A stretch of 64,000 bases of DNA from Hyperoodon ampullatus. Its lineage: Eukaryota > Chordata > Mammalia > Artiodactyla > Ziphiidae. Each line of letters opens with the position of its first letter. Position 1 is the first letter of the stretch. The notes beneath the pieces were generated by a model. That model saw nothing but the letters and a program-made list of their open reading frames with translations, searched no databases and was not told the DNA's origin. Where the stretch lies: NCBI GenBank assembly GCA_949752795.1, contig OX457058.1, positions 167,898,223 through 167,962,222 of the forward strand, read 5' to 3'. Position numbers and translations under genes: made by a program. Shown here piece after piece: positions 12,662-23,580 of this stretch.

Positions 12662-14045
12662 GCACAAATAGTTCTACAAGGCTTATTGCAAAAATACAGT
12701 AGTTCCTTGTATCCTCCACTCCATTTTCTCCAGCGAGACAATCACTTTCAATCTTTTGTTGTTTTCCTTTGTTTTGTGTTCATTTTAGGCATTATCTACT
12801 GGCTTTCCACTCTGCAAGAGGATGATTTGGCTCTCTTCTCCTCCACTCTCCCAACACACATGAACTCTTTCCATTCCTCCATTATCCAACTATCTTTTGA
12901 TCTGTTCATTTAATTTTCTTTCCACTCCTATTTCCTATCTTTTTGTTTAATTTTATGAGTTTTCTCAATTTTGTCTTCCAAAGCCTTTATATTAATTTTT
13001 TTTACAATTCCTATAGTACTTTTATTTTCTAATAATTGTTTTACTCTCAGAATTTTCCTTTCCATAGATTCTATTCTTATTTCATTCACGTAACATTCTC
13101 TCTTTTCTGAGGCTATTAATGATAGGGTGTGTGTGTTTGTTGTATAATCTCTTTGCATAGCTAGATTCCTCCAAGTCATTTTTTTTTCTTTTTCTTTTTT
13201 CTGGTCTAAGTCTTTCAATTTTGAGACTTTCCCAGCATCCTTCATGATCGTTGGTTGTTTTCTCAGATTTAAAAGCCGGTACTAAGAAGTTTACTTGAAG
13301 TTCTGGATCCAAGAGAATGGCCTATCGACCGTGAAAATAGTTAAGAAAGAGTAGCATGTTCTGGAGAAGTTGTTTCATTTGGGAACAATCTCAATATTTT
13401 TAGCTCTTTTCTCTTTGGCTTCTCAAATTTCCCCTGGTCTTCCCATCTTCTTTCTAAAGAGTACAAGCCTGGCTGCTAGCACTCTGGGGTGTCAGTATTT
13501 CGTATTTAAGCATTCATCTCCCCCTTTCTCAAATTGATTTCGATCAGTCCAGCAACCCTCTGCTTTACCCTCACCTCCAGCCACTGGCTGGGTGGGCAAG
13601 GGCAGCTGCTAGGGTACGGAATGCTAAGGATCTAAAAACTCCTTCCATGGGTATCTAAACAATCCTACTTTTAGCCCCACTTTCATCTCCAGTTCAAGAG
13701 GTACTTGTTGCTACAAGTCCTGAGCCCTTTGGGGGTTCTGCAGTACAAACCCCATTGCTTCCAATCTTGCCTCCATGCCAGTTTAGGATTTAGCTTTCCT
13801 AGGTCTGCTAATTCAGTTACCATTTATTTATCTGCTTTGCAGCTTTCTAAGTTTTGTTCCTACAGTCATTTCTCCAGTTCTCTCTGTCCCTATGGGTTTA
13901 TGCCACTTTGGAAATCCCTTTAGTGTTCAGTTTGGTAGGAGTGAGAGTAAATATGTGTGTTCAAAACCAATAAACAGCAATCCTAAATGTGCCATGAAGT
14001 TAAAGAATTGAAGGGGGGCAGTAAAGAAGAAATCCACTTGATTTT
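12071..14045. other. mostly unassigned intergenic sequence
   Basis: No gene seen. 12110-12400 resembles the end of an old transposon (AATAAA, 'attcctttttgattaagtt'). A (TA)n microsatellite sits at 12594-12665. The rest (12670-14045) is T/C-rich with no recognised element; short open frames match nothing known. Confidence 0.45.
12594..12665. repeat. (TA)n/(CATA)n microsatellite
   Basis: About 70 bp of alternating T and A with interspersed CATA units. Confidence 0.93.
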
Positions 14046-14160
14046 GATGATAGGCACATTCTTTTTTAAAATTTAGTTTCAGGTGTACAACATGATAATT
14101 TGATTTGTGTATACTGTATTGTGAAATGATCACAATAAGTTTAGTTAACATCCATCTAGG
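14046..14160 (-). mobile_element. L1 3'-end fragment
   Basis: Contains 'agtttcaggtgtacaacatg' and 'gatcacaataagtttagtta', the reverse complement of a common L1 3' UTR. Confidence 0.7.
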
Positions 14161-14199
14161 AACATTCTCTTTGATGGGTTAGAGGTTATGACATTGGAC

Positions 14200-14855
14200 C
14201 CACTGGACCCAGGACTGGAAATGAACAGTATTTACACAGTCAGTGTGGCTGACATAACCTAAGGTCACCCACAAAGATTCATGTTTTTGTATAATCCCCT
14301 CTCCCTGAGTGTAGGCAGGACCCATCTCTTGCTTCTAACCCATAGGATATGGCAAAGATGATGAGATGTCACTCCTCTGATTAGGTTACATTATATGACA
14401 AAGGTGATGGTACGTCACTCCCAGGATGATGGCTCATTATATAAGAAGACTGAGCAGGCTGGAGGGATCTTCCTGCTGGCTTTGAAGAGGTGAATAGCCA
14501 TGCTGGGAGTTGCTTATGGAGAGGGCCATGCAGCAGGGAACTGTAGGCAGCCATTAGGAACTGAGGGTGGCCCAAGGTAGTGAGAAGCAAGGGCCCTCAA
14601 CTATACAACCACAAGGAAAGACATTCTGCCAACAGTCTGAGCTAAGATGAAAATTCTTCCCCAGTTGAGCCTCCAGATGAAAAATCAGCCCAGCCAATAC
14701 CTTGATTGCAGCCCTATGATATTCTAAACAGAGAACCAGCTAACTTGTGTCTGGACTCCTCACCCATGGAAACTGTGAGGTAATAAATGTGTGTTGTTTT
14801 AGGCCACTAAGTCTGTGGTGCTTTGTTACACAGCAGTGGAGAATTAGTACAGGTC
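14200..14855 (+). mobile_element. probable old LTR element, family uncertain
   Basis: Ends with an AATAAA, 'tgtgttgttttaggccacta', 'tttgttacacagcagt' and 'tagtacag', a layout like MaLR-type LTR ends. Sequence upstream includes the paired phrase 'gatgtcactcc'/'acgtcactccc'. No internal viral genes are present. Confidence 0.5.
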
Positions 14856-15685
14856 ACAACAAGGATTTCATTGACCTGCAAGTAGAGACTGCTACCCAGC
14901 CACTCCAGGTTCTTCTGTCTCCAAATCAACAGATGAAGAAGGAGGTTAGTCTACTGGCTGGGGTAATTGATCTTGACTACCAAGCAGAAATCAGGTTGGT
15001 CCTACAAAAGGCGAGTAAGCAGGGGTATGTATGGCTTACAGGAGAATCCCCCAGAGCATCTTTTAGCACTTTCATGTCCTGTGATTAGAATCAGTGGAAA
15101 ACTACAATAACCCAATTCAGGCAGGATGGCTAATAGGCCAGACCCTTCAGGAATGAAAGTAGGGTCACACCACCAGGCAAAAAAGTACAGTCAGCTGAGA
15201 TGCTTGCTGAGGGCAAAGGAGATACGGAATGAGTGAAGAAGGTAGTTATACATACCAACAATGACCACATGACCAGTTATAGAAACAAAGATGATAATAG
15301 TCATAAGTATTTCCTCCTAATTTTAATATGAATGTGTTTGTATATATATATGTGTAAATATATATTTACATATATAAATATATATCCAAGTATTATATAT
15401 ATATCCAAATATTTTTGTGCTTTCCCTCTCTCATCCCCTTATCATCTAGCATGTGTTAATCATAGTTAATTTTACATCTCAGTACTTAAGTTACAGGATA
15501 GCAAAGGAGAACAGTGCAGTCACTGAAGGACTCTGTCCTCTTCTGGGGGAAAGATTAGCCTGTTTCAGTTGTGCTGGGCAGAACTGCATTATGTGAGGCA
15601 GAAATATGACTCTGTTATGTCTTTATTTGGACATTAGTATGATTTAAGCAAAAGTGTATGAGAGCCAAGTGGACAAGGGGTAGAC
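14856..15685. other. unassigned intergenic sequence with AT-rich palindrome
   Basis: No gene recognised. AT-rich around 15340-15415, including a perfect 18-bp palindrome at 15353-15370. Confidence 0.5.
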
Positions 15686-16086
15686 TGTGATGGCTTTGTG
15701 ATGTGTCAGCTTGGCTACATTCCTTGGAATTCTCTTTCTACGACGTTTGTAGTTAGGTTGGGCTACAAGGGATATTTTCTCACGAGCTGGAGGACAAACA
15801 GAAAGCCACAGCCATTTTGTAGAGTCCATGTACCTTCTCCCAGTTATTCAACCACTAATCTAGGTACTGCTGTGAAGGGATTTTGCAGGTGCAAAGACCC
15901 TAACCGAAACGGGAGATTATCCTCGATTGACCTAACTTAATCAATTCAGAGGCTTCAAGCTTCAGCTCTTGCTCCTAGGCTCCAGGCTGCCTGCGATCTT
16001 CCCTTTCTGACTGCCTGCCCTACAGACACCAGGCTTGCTTGGCCAGCCCCCCACATTTGCATAAGCCACTTGCTCATAATAAACAA

Positions 16087-16119
<33 letters not shown>

Positions 16120-16234
16120 CACACATTCACATATATGTCTCTATTTATACAAAGACACATGGTAGATAGATGATAGACAGACAGACAGAGAGGTAATCTC
16201 CTGGTTCTGCTTCTCTGGCTGAACTCCAATACAA
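15686..16234 (+). mobile_element. MLT2-like solo LTR (ERVL), containing a (GT)n
   Basis: Begins 'tgtgatggctttgtgatgtg', has the 'aataaacaaac' region near 16079 and ends with the degraded 'ggttctgcttctctggctga' typical of MLT2 ends. A (GT)n microsatellite (about 16090-16120) and a GATA/GACA run (16163-16190) expanded inside it. No viral coding sequence. Confidence 0.65.
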
Positions 16235-16572
16235 TCATAATAAATGCTACTGACTGGTTTCTGATGTTTAAACTGAACTTTTTGAAAAAGCATGGTTGGC
16301 AAATCAAAAAATAGAGGAATCATCATATTTTATAAGGTTATAGGGGATAATCATTGGACGAACACAGGAACTATGAGAAAAGATGTCTCTGGAGAGGGGG
16401 ACTAAGGCAAGAACTGACCGGAGCCTGAAACTATTGCTTTTCATCATTATTTCTTTGGTGCTACTTTGTTACCACATATTTGTATATCTTTAAATAAAAG
16501 AAAGCAACATTTGGACAGCTTTTTTTAAATATATGAAAAAAAAGAAAAAGTAGAAAAAAAAAAAAGAAAAAA

Positions 16573-16695
16573 GGACTTCTTTGGTGGTCCAGTGGTTAAG
16601 ACTCCGTGCTTCCACTGCAGGGGCATGGGTTTGATCCCTGGTCAGGGAACTAAGATCCCACATGCTGTGCGGTATGGCAAAAAAAAAAAAAAAAA
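16573..16695 (+). repeat. short tRNA-derived SINE
   Basis: Starts 'ggacttctttggtggtccag' and ends in a 16-nt poly(A); the older ~125-bp subfamily, like the copy at 2226. An A-rich stretch precedes it, so the duplication is unclear. Confidence 0.88.
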
Positions 16696-16739
16696 TCTCT
16701 GTGTGTGTGTGTGTGTATAAAATTTTCCTCCCCAGTGGA

Positions 16740-16912
16740 GACAATATAGATTAGTAAAGAGAAGGGACTCTGCAGATAGATTTCTTGGACTCTTATTCCT
16801 ATGGTCTTTGCTAACTGTGCTACTTTGAAAAGGTTACTTACCCCTCGAACCCTCAGGTTCCATCTCTGAAAAACAGGGATAATACTACTACTTATCTCAC
16901 ATAGTATGTGAG
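16740..16912 (+). repeat. MIR-like ancient SINE
   Basis: Contains decayed MIR core phrases ('ctaactgtgctactttgaaa', 'ccatctctgaaaaacaggga'). Confidence 0.7.
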
Positions 16913-17935
16913 TGTGTGTTCATATATACTTTTGCTTTTCCTTGTAAAGTAGCTTCCTATACACCCTGTTATGTTCTATACTTTTGAACCTGACAATGCA
17001 TCTTGAAGCTCTTTCCTTATAGCTGCCCCATTCCTTGTTAATGGCTGTTTCTTATTTCGTCGTGTGGATGTACCATAATTTATATAACCAGCTACCTATG
17101 ATAGACATTGCAGTTGTTTCCAATCTTTTTCTATTGTAAAGAATATTCTCATCCACATGTCATTTCACACATGTGTAAATATGGCTATAAGTTTCTGGGA
17201 ATGAAATTGTTGGCTTAAAGAAAAAGTGCTTTTAAAATTATACTATTATCAAATCGTCCATCACTGCTGATGTGGAAATTAATATTCACTCTTACCAACA
17301 ACACGTGAGGGCCAGTTCTCCACACCCTCACTGACCACAAGCTATTATGTCCCAGAAAATACCGTGTTGTCACGGTATTTGCATTTCTCATAGTACATAC
17401 TTTCTTTTTTCTGAGGTTTTGCCCATTTATCTGGAATGTTGATCTCTTTCTTACTGATTTGTAAGCATTCTTATATGTTAAGCAAATTAGCCCTTTGTCT
17501 ATGAGGTGAATTACAAAGAATTTCCTCCATCTGTCCTTTGTCTTTTGACTTTTTTATGGTGGCATGATTTTCTTGTAGTTAAATAAATGGATTTTCTCTT
17601 TTATCTTGCGGTAATTTATGGTTTCATTTTTTAACATGACTTCTTTGATTCATCTGGAAATCATTCTGGTATAATCTGTGAAGTAGAGATCCAACTTTTT
17701 TTTTTTTTCAGATGGCTACTCAGTTGTCCCAACACCATTTACTGAATAATCCTCTTTTCCTCCACCATTTTGAAATAAAACCTTCATATAATTGCTGTAT
17801 ATATTTTGGGTCTGTTTCTGGGTTTTCTAGTGTTTTTGAATTGTTGATTCACAAATGTACCAGTATCTCATTGTTTTTATTATTGCAGAATAAGTTTTTA
17901 TATTTAGTACAGCTAGTGCCCTTTCATTAATCTTC
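16913..17935 (-). mobile_element. antisense old L1 fragment
   Basis: T-rich reverse complement of L1 3'-half sequence; 'cccaacaccatttactgaat' at 17730 is a well-conserved ORF2-end phrase read backwards. No frame survives. Confidence 0.7.
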
Positions 17936-17957
17936 TCTTTTCAGAACTTTCCTGGTA

Positions 17958-18542
17958 CAGTAAGGCCCCTACATATGAACGAGTTCCATTCCGATAGCGC
18001 ATCTGTAAGTCCAATTTGTTCGTAAGTCCAACAAAGTTAGCCTAGGTACCCAACTAACACAATCGGCTATATAGTACTGTACTGTAATAGGTTTATAGTA
18101 CTTTTCATACAAATAATACACAAAAAACAAACACAAAAAATAAAGAAAACATTTTTAACCTTACAGTATAGACCTTGAAAAGTACAGTAGTACAGTACAA
18201 CAGCTGGCATACAGGGGCTGGCATCGAGTGGCAAGAAGAGTTACTGACTGGAGGAGGGAGAGGAGGTGGGAGGTGGTAGAGCTGAAGGATCATCAGCAAT
18301 AGGAGATGGAGGGCAAGCTGCAACTTCACTCACTCACATCCTGGGCTTGAAATAAAGGTACTGTACTACTGTACTCTATACAGTACCGTAAAGTACACAA
18401 AAGCACAACCACTTGTAGAGGATGCACACACATAACAATGTATGCCAGACATGTGAACTAACTTATGAGACTGGACATGCGAACGCACGTTCGCATCTTT
18501 GAATGTTCACAACTTGAAGGTTTGTATGTAGGGGACTTACTG
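17958..18542. mobile_element. Tigger-like non-autonomous DNA transposon
   Basis: About 585 bp with inverted ends cagtaaggcccctacata and its complement tatgtaggggacttactg, preceded by TA. The interior carries many TACTG/CAGTA/GTAC units and a near-perfect 20-bp palindrome at 18477-18496. No transposase frame remains. Confidence 0.72.
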
Positions 18543-18849
18543 TGATTGTTACTTCTTAATTTTTCCACATGATTTTTAGAATAAGCTTGTCCAGTTCCAA
18601 ATAAAACAACAACAAAAACACCCTCCTGGGGTTAGTCAGATTAACTTATAGAGAATCGATATGATGATGATATTGAATTTTCCTATCTAAATGTGGCGAT
18701 ACTTTTACATTTCCTGCACGCTGGCTCCTGGGGGGCTTTCACTTTCCACAGCCAGCACCTGTGTCTCTGAGGGCTGCTCTCAGGCTGCCAAAGACCACTT
18801 TGCCTGATAGCCTGAGGTTCCTGGGAATTCATACCTCAGGGGCAACACT

Positions 18850-19045
18850 TAAACCAATGGTCCTCAGTTGGGGGCAATTCTGACCTCCAGGGGTCAAACT
18901 GTCTAGAGGCAGTTTTTGTTGTCACTACCGGGTAGGGAAGGGGGTGTCACTACTGGCACGTAGCAAGTAGAAGCCAGGGATGCTGCTGGACACCTACGTT
19001 GCACAGCACAGACCGTTGCAACAAAGAACAAAGAACTATCAGAAA
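18850..19045 (-). mobile_element. MER20-like hAT element fragment
   Basis: Reads 'ggtcctcagttgggggcaat' through 'ccagggatgctgctggacac', matching the MER20 consensus as I know it in reverse. Internally diverged. Confidence 0.68.
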
Positions 19046-19185
19046 CTCCACCTTAAACAATGACTGATTGGCAGGGAAGTATAAACACTCCAGTTCACTT
19101 GGACCTGATTTGGATACTTCTGAGATATGACCTATGCTGTCTCCAGAGCACTCCTGTGAGACTGAACTAGAATTACCTCCTTGGA

Positions 19186-19493
19186 CTTATACATATCAAA
19201 AACAAACTTATGGTTACCAAAGGGGAAACGTGGACAGGACGGATAAATCAGGAGCTTGGGATGAACACACACACACTACTAAATATAAGATAGATAACCA
19301 ACAAGGACCTACCATATAGCACAGGGAACTCTACCCAATATTCTGTGATAACCTATATGAGAAAAGAATTTTAAAAAAGAATGAATATATATATGTATAA
19401 CTGAATCACTTTGCTGTAACCTGAAACTAACACAAGAATCAATTAAACTCCAATAAATCAACTATACTCCAATAAAATAAAAAAATTTTTAAA
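19186..19493 (+). mobile_element. truncated L1 3' end with target duplication
   Basis: L1 3' UTR from 'aaacttatggttaccaaagg' to 'ccaataaaataaaaaaattt'. The host sequence attacctccttgga occurs just before (19171-19184) and just after (19495-19508) it. Confidence 0.88.
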
Positions 19494-19508
19494 AATTACC
19501 TCCTTGGA

Positions 19509-21552
19509 AGTTTGCCTGCTATTGTATCCTTGTTTGGTTTCCTTCTCTTCCCTGTCCACTCCCCCACTGCCCTACCGACCTTTCCACAGAATATTTCCTG
19601 ATAAACCATTTACACAAGTCTTCATCTCAGGGTTCCTTTGGGAAAACAACCCAAAACAATATGTACAAGTTGTAAGGATAACTACAGATTTTATGTACAC
19701 ACTATGGGGTAGGTTACTAAATGGTTGGCTCTGGCCTAACAGAACCCATGTAGTTGGACAGGCCCATAAGTAGAGAGTTAGAGTATGTTAAAGCCAAACC
19801 AGGAAAGCATGGTATGGGGTATGGTAGGAAAAGACACTGAGAAGTTAGGAAGCTTAAGGCATTCCTGATTGTTAAGACTTTATTAGACGAGGCAATATGT
19901 TACTGAAGGAAACTATAGCATAGTCTCTAAATACATCCCTAAAAATAGCATAGACTATAGCTGCTCTTCTGTTTCAGATGTGGATGGGCTTATTCAAAAC
20001 AGATCTTGAAATGTTATGTGGCAGAACTAAGCACCTATCCAAGAAGCTAGACAGAGGAGAGCTGGGGCCTGAATCTCAGAGAGTTGGACATTATTCTGAA
20101 GAATCAACTCTCGGTCACATATTGGGATTTAAATATTCTGTGATTATGCATCCCTCTCCCCTGAAACCACCAAAGAAACCTCCCTCAAGTGTCCATTAAC
20201 CTGTGGATACAACCTTGGGGGCTGAATTTTCTCCTCTAAACATTTTCCTAGAGCGAAAAAGTTTCCCCAAATCATACATAGGTAAGAGTTAGAGAAAACT
20301 AATTATTCTATAGCTGGTTTATCTGAGTTGATAAAAATTTAAGTGTACAACATATTTGCTTACGAATCCGGGTCTATTCATGTGACAGGTGGTACGATGA
20401 CTCCATACTTAACTTTAACTTGACATTCCTGTTGGCCCAAACCTCTCACGCCCTTTTTAAACAAAGAGCTGGCAGTAAAATCCAACATATTGTATAACTA
20501 GCCAATGTTACATATTGCTCAGAAAACTCTACACTCCCAACAGGAAGTTCCAGGAATGAAAGGGTTTCTCAGTTTCATTATTAGTTAGGTGCCCTATTCC
20601 AGTCACCACAATAGGTAGGCTACAATGAACACATTCATTTCTGGGTTGTTTATTTCTTTGAAAGTGATTTAAGGAACAAACTTACAATTTTTGAAGTAGG
20701 TCTGACATAATGAATTCTTTCTCATATTTGAAATAATATACTGAAATATGCATCAGAAAAGCTTCTAAGGTGCTTAAATTTTTGAAAGACTAGCTGCTGT
20801 CAATTGCAAGGTAGGGTGACAGTTGAGAAGGAGCCCAAAGTTTTCACTTGGCTCCGAAGATGGATGTCCTGCACCCTGCACTTCACCTAAGTCTTGCCCA
20901 TCAGGAGTCAGGCAAGGAGAGGCATATTGATCCCATTAGAAGGGCCTAGATTCCGTCTACCACAATAACACCACAAGGCACTTTGACCACCTGCTGTCAA
21001 TGGCCGAACCAATACATGTTTAACAGAAAGGCAGAGTTTTGACTTTTCAGATCTAAGGTCTTAAAGCTGAGACTTTATTCTCAATAATACAACTGCCCAT
21101 GTTTTAGCCAGAAGCAAAGCAAACATTTAAAGCTGTGATTTACACTGCTTACAGTTACTAAATGCAAAATTTTAAAAACGAAATAGCAATGATTTTTTAA
21201 CCCAAATTACCATAACCTTTCATCTCATGGGGACACTATATATCATCAGAGAGAATGGAATGAACATTTGAGATTCAACTCTAAATTTTCCAATATGTTT
21301 TACAAAATGCACTTATTCTTAAAGGCAGGGAGGCAACTGAGGGTACTAATTCAAATGAAGGCTAATTTACTACCACTTGGGGTATTTAAGAAATAATAAT
21401 AAACGTAAAAACTAGATTTCCTTTATTTCTTCACAGTTTGACTTGTCAATATTTGGTGTAAAAACAAGGCAAAGGACAAGCTTATAGTAAGTTATGTTTC
21501 CTTTCCAGTCATGCCAAAATAATTCCATTTCATTACTCAAAAAGAAGAGACA
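19509..21552. other. intergenic sequence, nothing recognised with confidence
   Basis: No gene, RNA or clear element. Around 20010-20090 there is faint MIR-like wording. Short open frames have no recognisable domain. Confidence 0.45.
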
Positions 21553-22085
21553 GAGCTTCCCTGGTGGTGCAGTGGTTAAGAATCTGCCTCCCAGTGCAGG
21601 GGACACGGGGTTCGAGCCCTGGTCCGGGAAGATGCCACATGCCACGGAGCAATTAAGCCCATGCACCACATCTACTGAGCCCACGTGCCACGACTACTGA
21701 AGCCCGTGAGCCTAGAGCCTGTACTCCACAACAAGAGAAGCCAGCGCAATGAAAAGCCCATGCAGGGCTTCCCTGGTGGCGCAGTGGTTGAGAGTCCGCC
21801 TGCCGATGCAGGGGACACGGGTTTGTGCCCCGGTCTGGGAAGATCCCACATGCCGCACAGCGGCTTGGCCTGTGAGCCATGGCCGCTGAAACTGCGTGTC
21901 CAGAGCCTGTGCTCCGCAACGGGAGAGGCTACAACAGTGAGAGGCCCGCGTAACGCAAAAAAAAAAAAAAAAAAAAAAGCCCACGCACTGCAATGAAGAG
22001 TAGCCCCCGCTTGCCGCAACTAGAGAAAGCCTGCGCGCAGCAACGAAGACCCAACCCAGCCAAAATATAAATAAAATTTTTAAAA
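21553..22085 (+). repeat. long-form SINE with a second SINE nested in it
   Basis: The outer copy runs 21553-21764 and 21975-22085, split by the inner young SINE. Its tail is 'aaatataaataaaattttta'. Together the halves make a ~325-bp long-form element. Confidence 0.9.
21765..21974 (+). repeat. young SINE inserted in SINE
   Basis: ~210-bp young subfamily with poly(A). The outer-SINE sequence aaaagcccatgca (21752-21764) recurs as aaaagcccacgca (21975-21987), a target duplication with one later substitution. Confidence 0.92.
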
Positions 22086-23066
22086 AAAGAAGGGAATGAA
22101 TGTAATTCAACTAGGTAGATCTCTAATTGGTTAAATAATGGTTAAATCAATGATATTTAAAACATGCACATTAGAGGAACAGCTCCTAGTGGCAAACATT
22201 CGAGCAACATCTCTACCTTGGCCACTTTAAAAACTTTATCAATAACTAAGGCACAAAGATATAACAAAATGATTATTAAATTTTGAATTATACAAAGACA
22301 CAGGCTTATTACCTGGATACTATTTGATATCTCAATATTTCTTCTTCTACAACTAAAATGGGCAGTAACTTATGTTATAAAGTTATTAAATATTCTAAAA
22401 TGATTTTCGCCAAAATATGGCATTTAACACATTACCTGGGGATGTAACAAGTACTTGATGTTTGTTGAGTCAAAGATCACTAGACTAGACATCAGGAAAC
22501 ATGAATACTTGATTCAGCTCTGTCACAAATTAGCTGATAAATCTGTGCAACATTTACTTTAGATCCCAGTCTATTTTTAATAAAATGTTCACTTTGTCTC
22601 TAAGGTTCTATGATTCTAAGATCAATCAGATGGGCTAAGTAGCTATTAATATATTAAAATAGGAATAATAATTTGAAAATACATACCTCATGTTAAATGT
22701 CATCAATTAGTATAAAATAGGATTGGAAGAGGAGGAAGGAAATTGGCCTAAGACTTAGTGGTTTTATTGCAAATCCAAAGAGTGATAAAATTGGGTAAAA
22801 TGAATGAAATCCTGGGTCACACTGATATAAGTATAGCAGCTAGAGCACAGAAGGGAATAATCTTTTTGCAAGTGCTATGAGCTGGTCAGATCATATCTAG
22901 AACATTTAGTATAACTGCAAACCAGAAATGCTGCAATTTCTTAATTTTATAAAATAAATTATTTCTAATGTTTCTTCAAAAGCAAAAGTTGCATAGCACT
23001 GATAATTATTAATTCAGGCATCCAGGGCCCTAAGGCCAAACTTGGGTTAGGGTGAGAAGAGGCAAG
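22086..23066. other. intergenic sequence with MIR-like fragment
   Basis: A decayed MIR lies at about 22470-22625 ('acaaattagctgataaatct', 'ttctatgattctaag'). The rest is unassigned AT-rich sequence. Confidence 0.55.
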
Positions 23067-23067
23067 G

Positions 23068-23580
23068 TGTGATGGTGAATTTTATGTGTCAACTTGGAAG
23101 GTGTTTGTGGATTAGATTAACATTTAAATTGGTGCACTTTGGGTAAAGCAGATTGCCCTCCTTAATGCGGGTGGGCTTCACCAATCTGTTGAAGGCCTGA
23201 ATAGAATGAAAAGACCAAGCTCTCTGAGCAAGAGGGAATTCTCCAGCAGAGTGACTTTCAGACCTCATCTGGGTCCTTGCCTACTGGCCTTTGGACTGGA
23301 ACTGCACCATCTGCTCTCCTGGGGCTCGAGCCTGCCTGCCCACACTGCAGGTTTTGGATTTCTCAGCCTCCAAAATTGTGTGAGCCAATGCCTTACAATT
23401 TATGTTTGTGTGTGCGTATGTATGTGTGTGTACATATTTTAAGATTATTAAATATATTAATTACATTAAATATATTTTATTATAAATTATATTGATTTAT
23501 AATGATAAATTATTATGAATATATATTTCTATATCTCCATATCCTACTGGTTCTTTTTCTCTAGAGAACCCTAAAGCAGA
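23068..23580 (+). mobile_element. MLT2-like solo LTR (ERVL)
   Basis: Starts 'gtgtgatggtgaattttatg', contains 'gcgggtgggcttcaccaatc' and ends 'ctctagagaaccctaaagca', the MLT2 layout. A TG-rich and AT-rich microsatellite sits at about 23400-23530. No viral genes attached. Confidence 0.72.

Noticed and set aside
12545..12913. 122-codon frame with a Tyr-Ile repeat
   Set aside because: The repeat is simply the translated (TA)n microsatellite; no gene-like sequence on either side.
21672..22110. Several overlapping open frames of 88-132 codons
   Set aside because: They are SINE sequence read in different frames; the same peptides appear at every SINE copy in the window.
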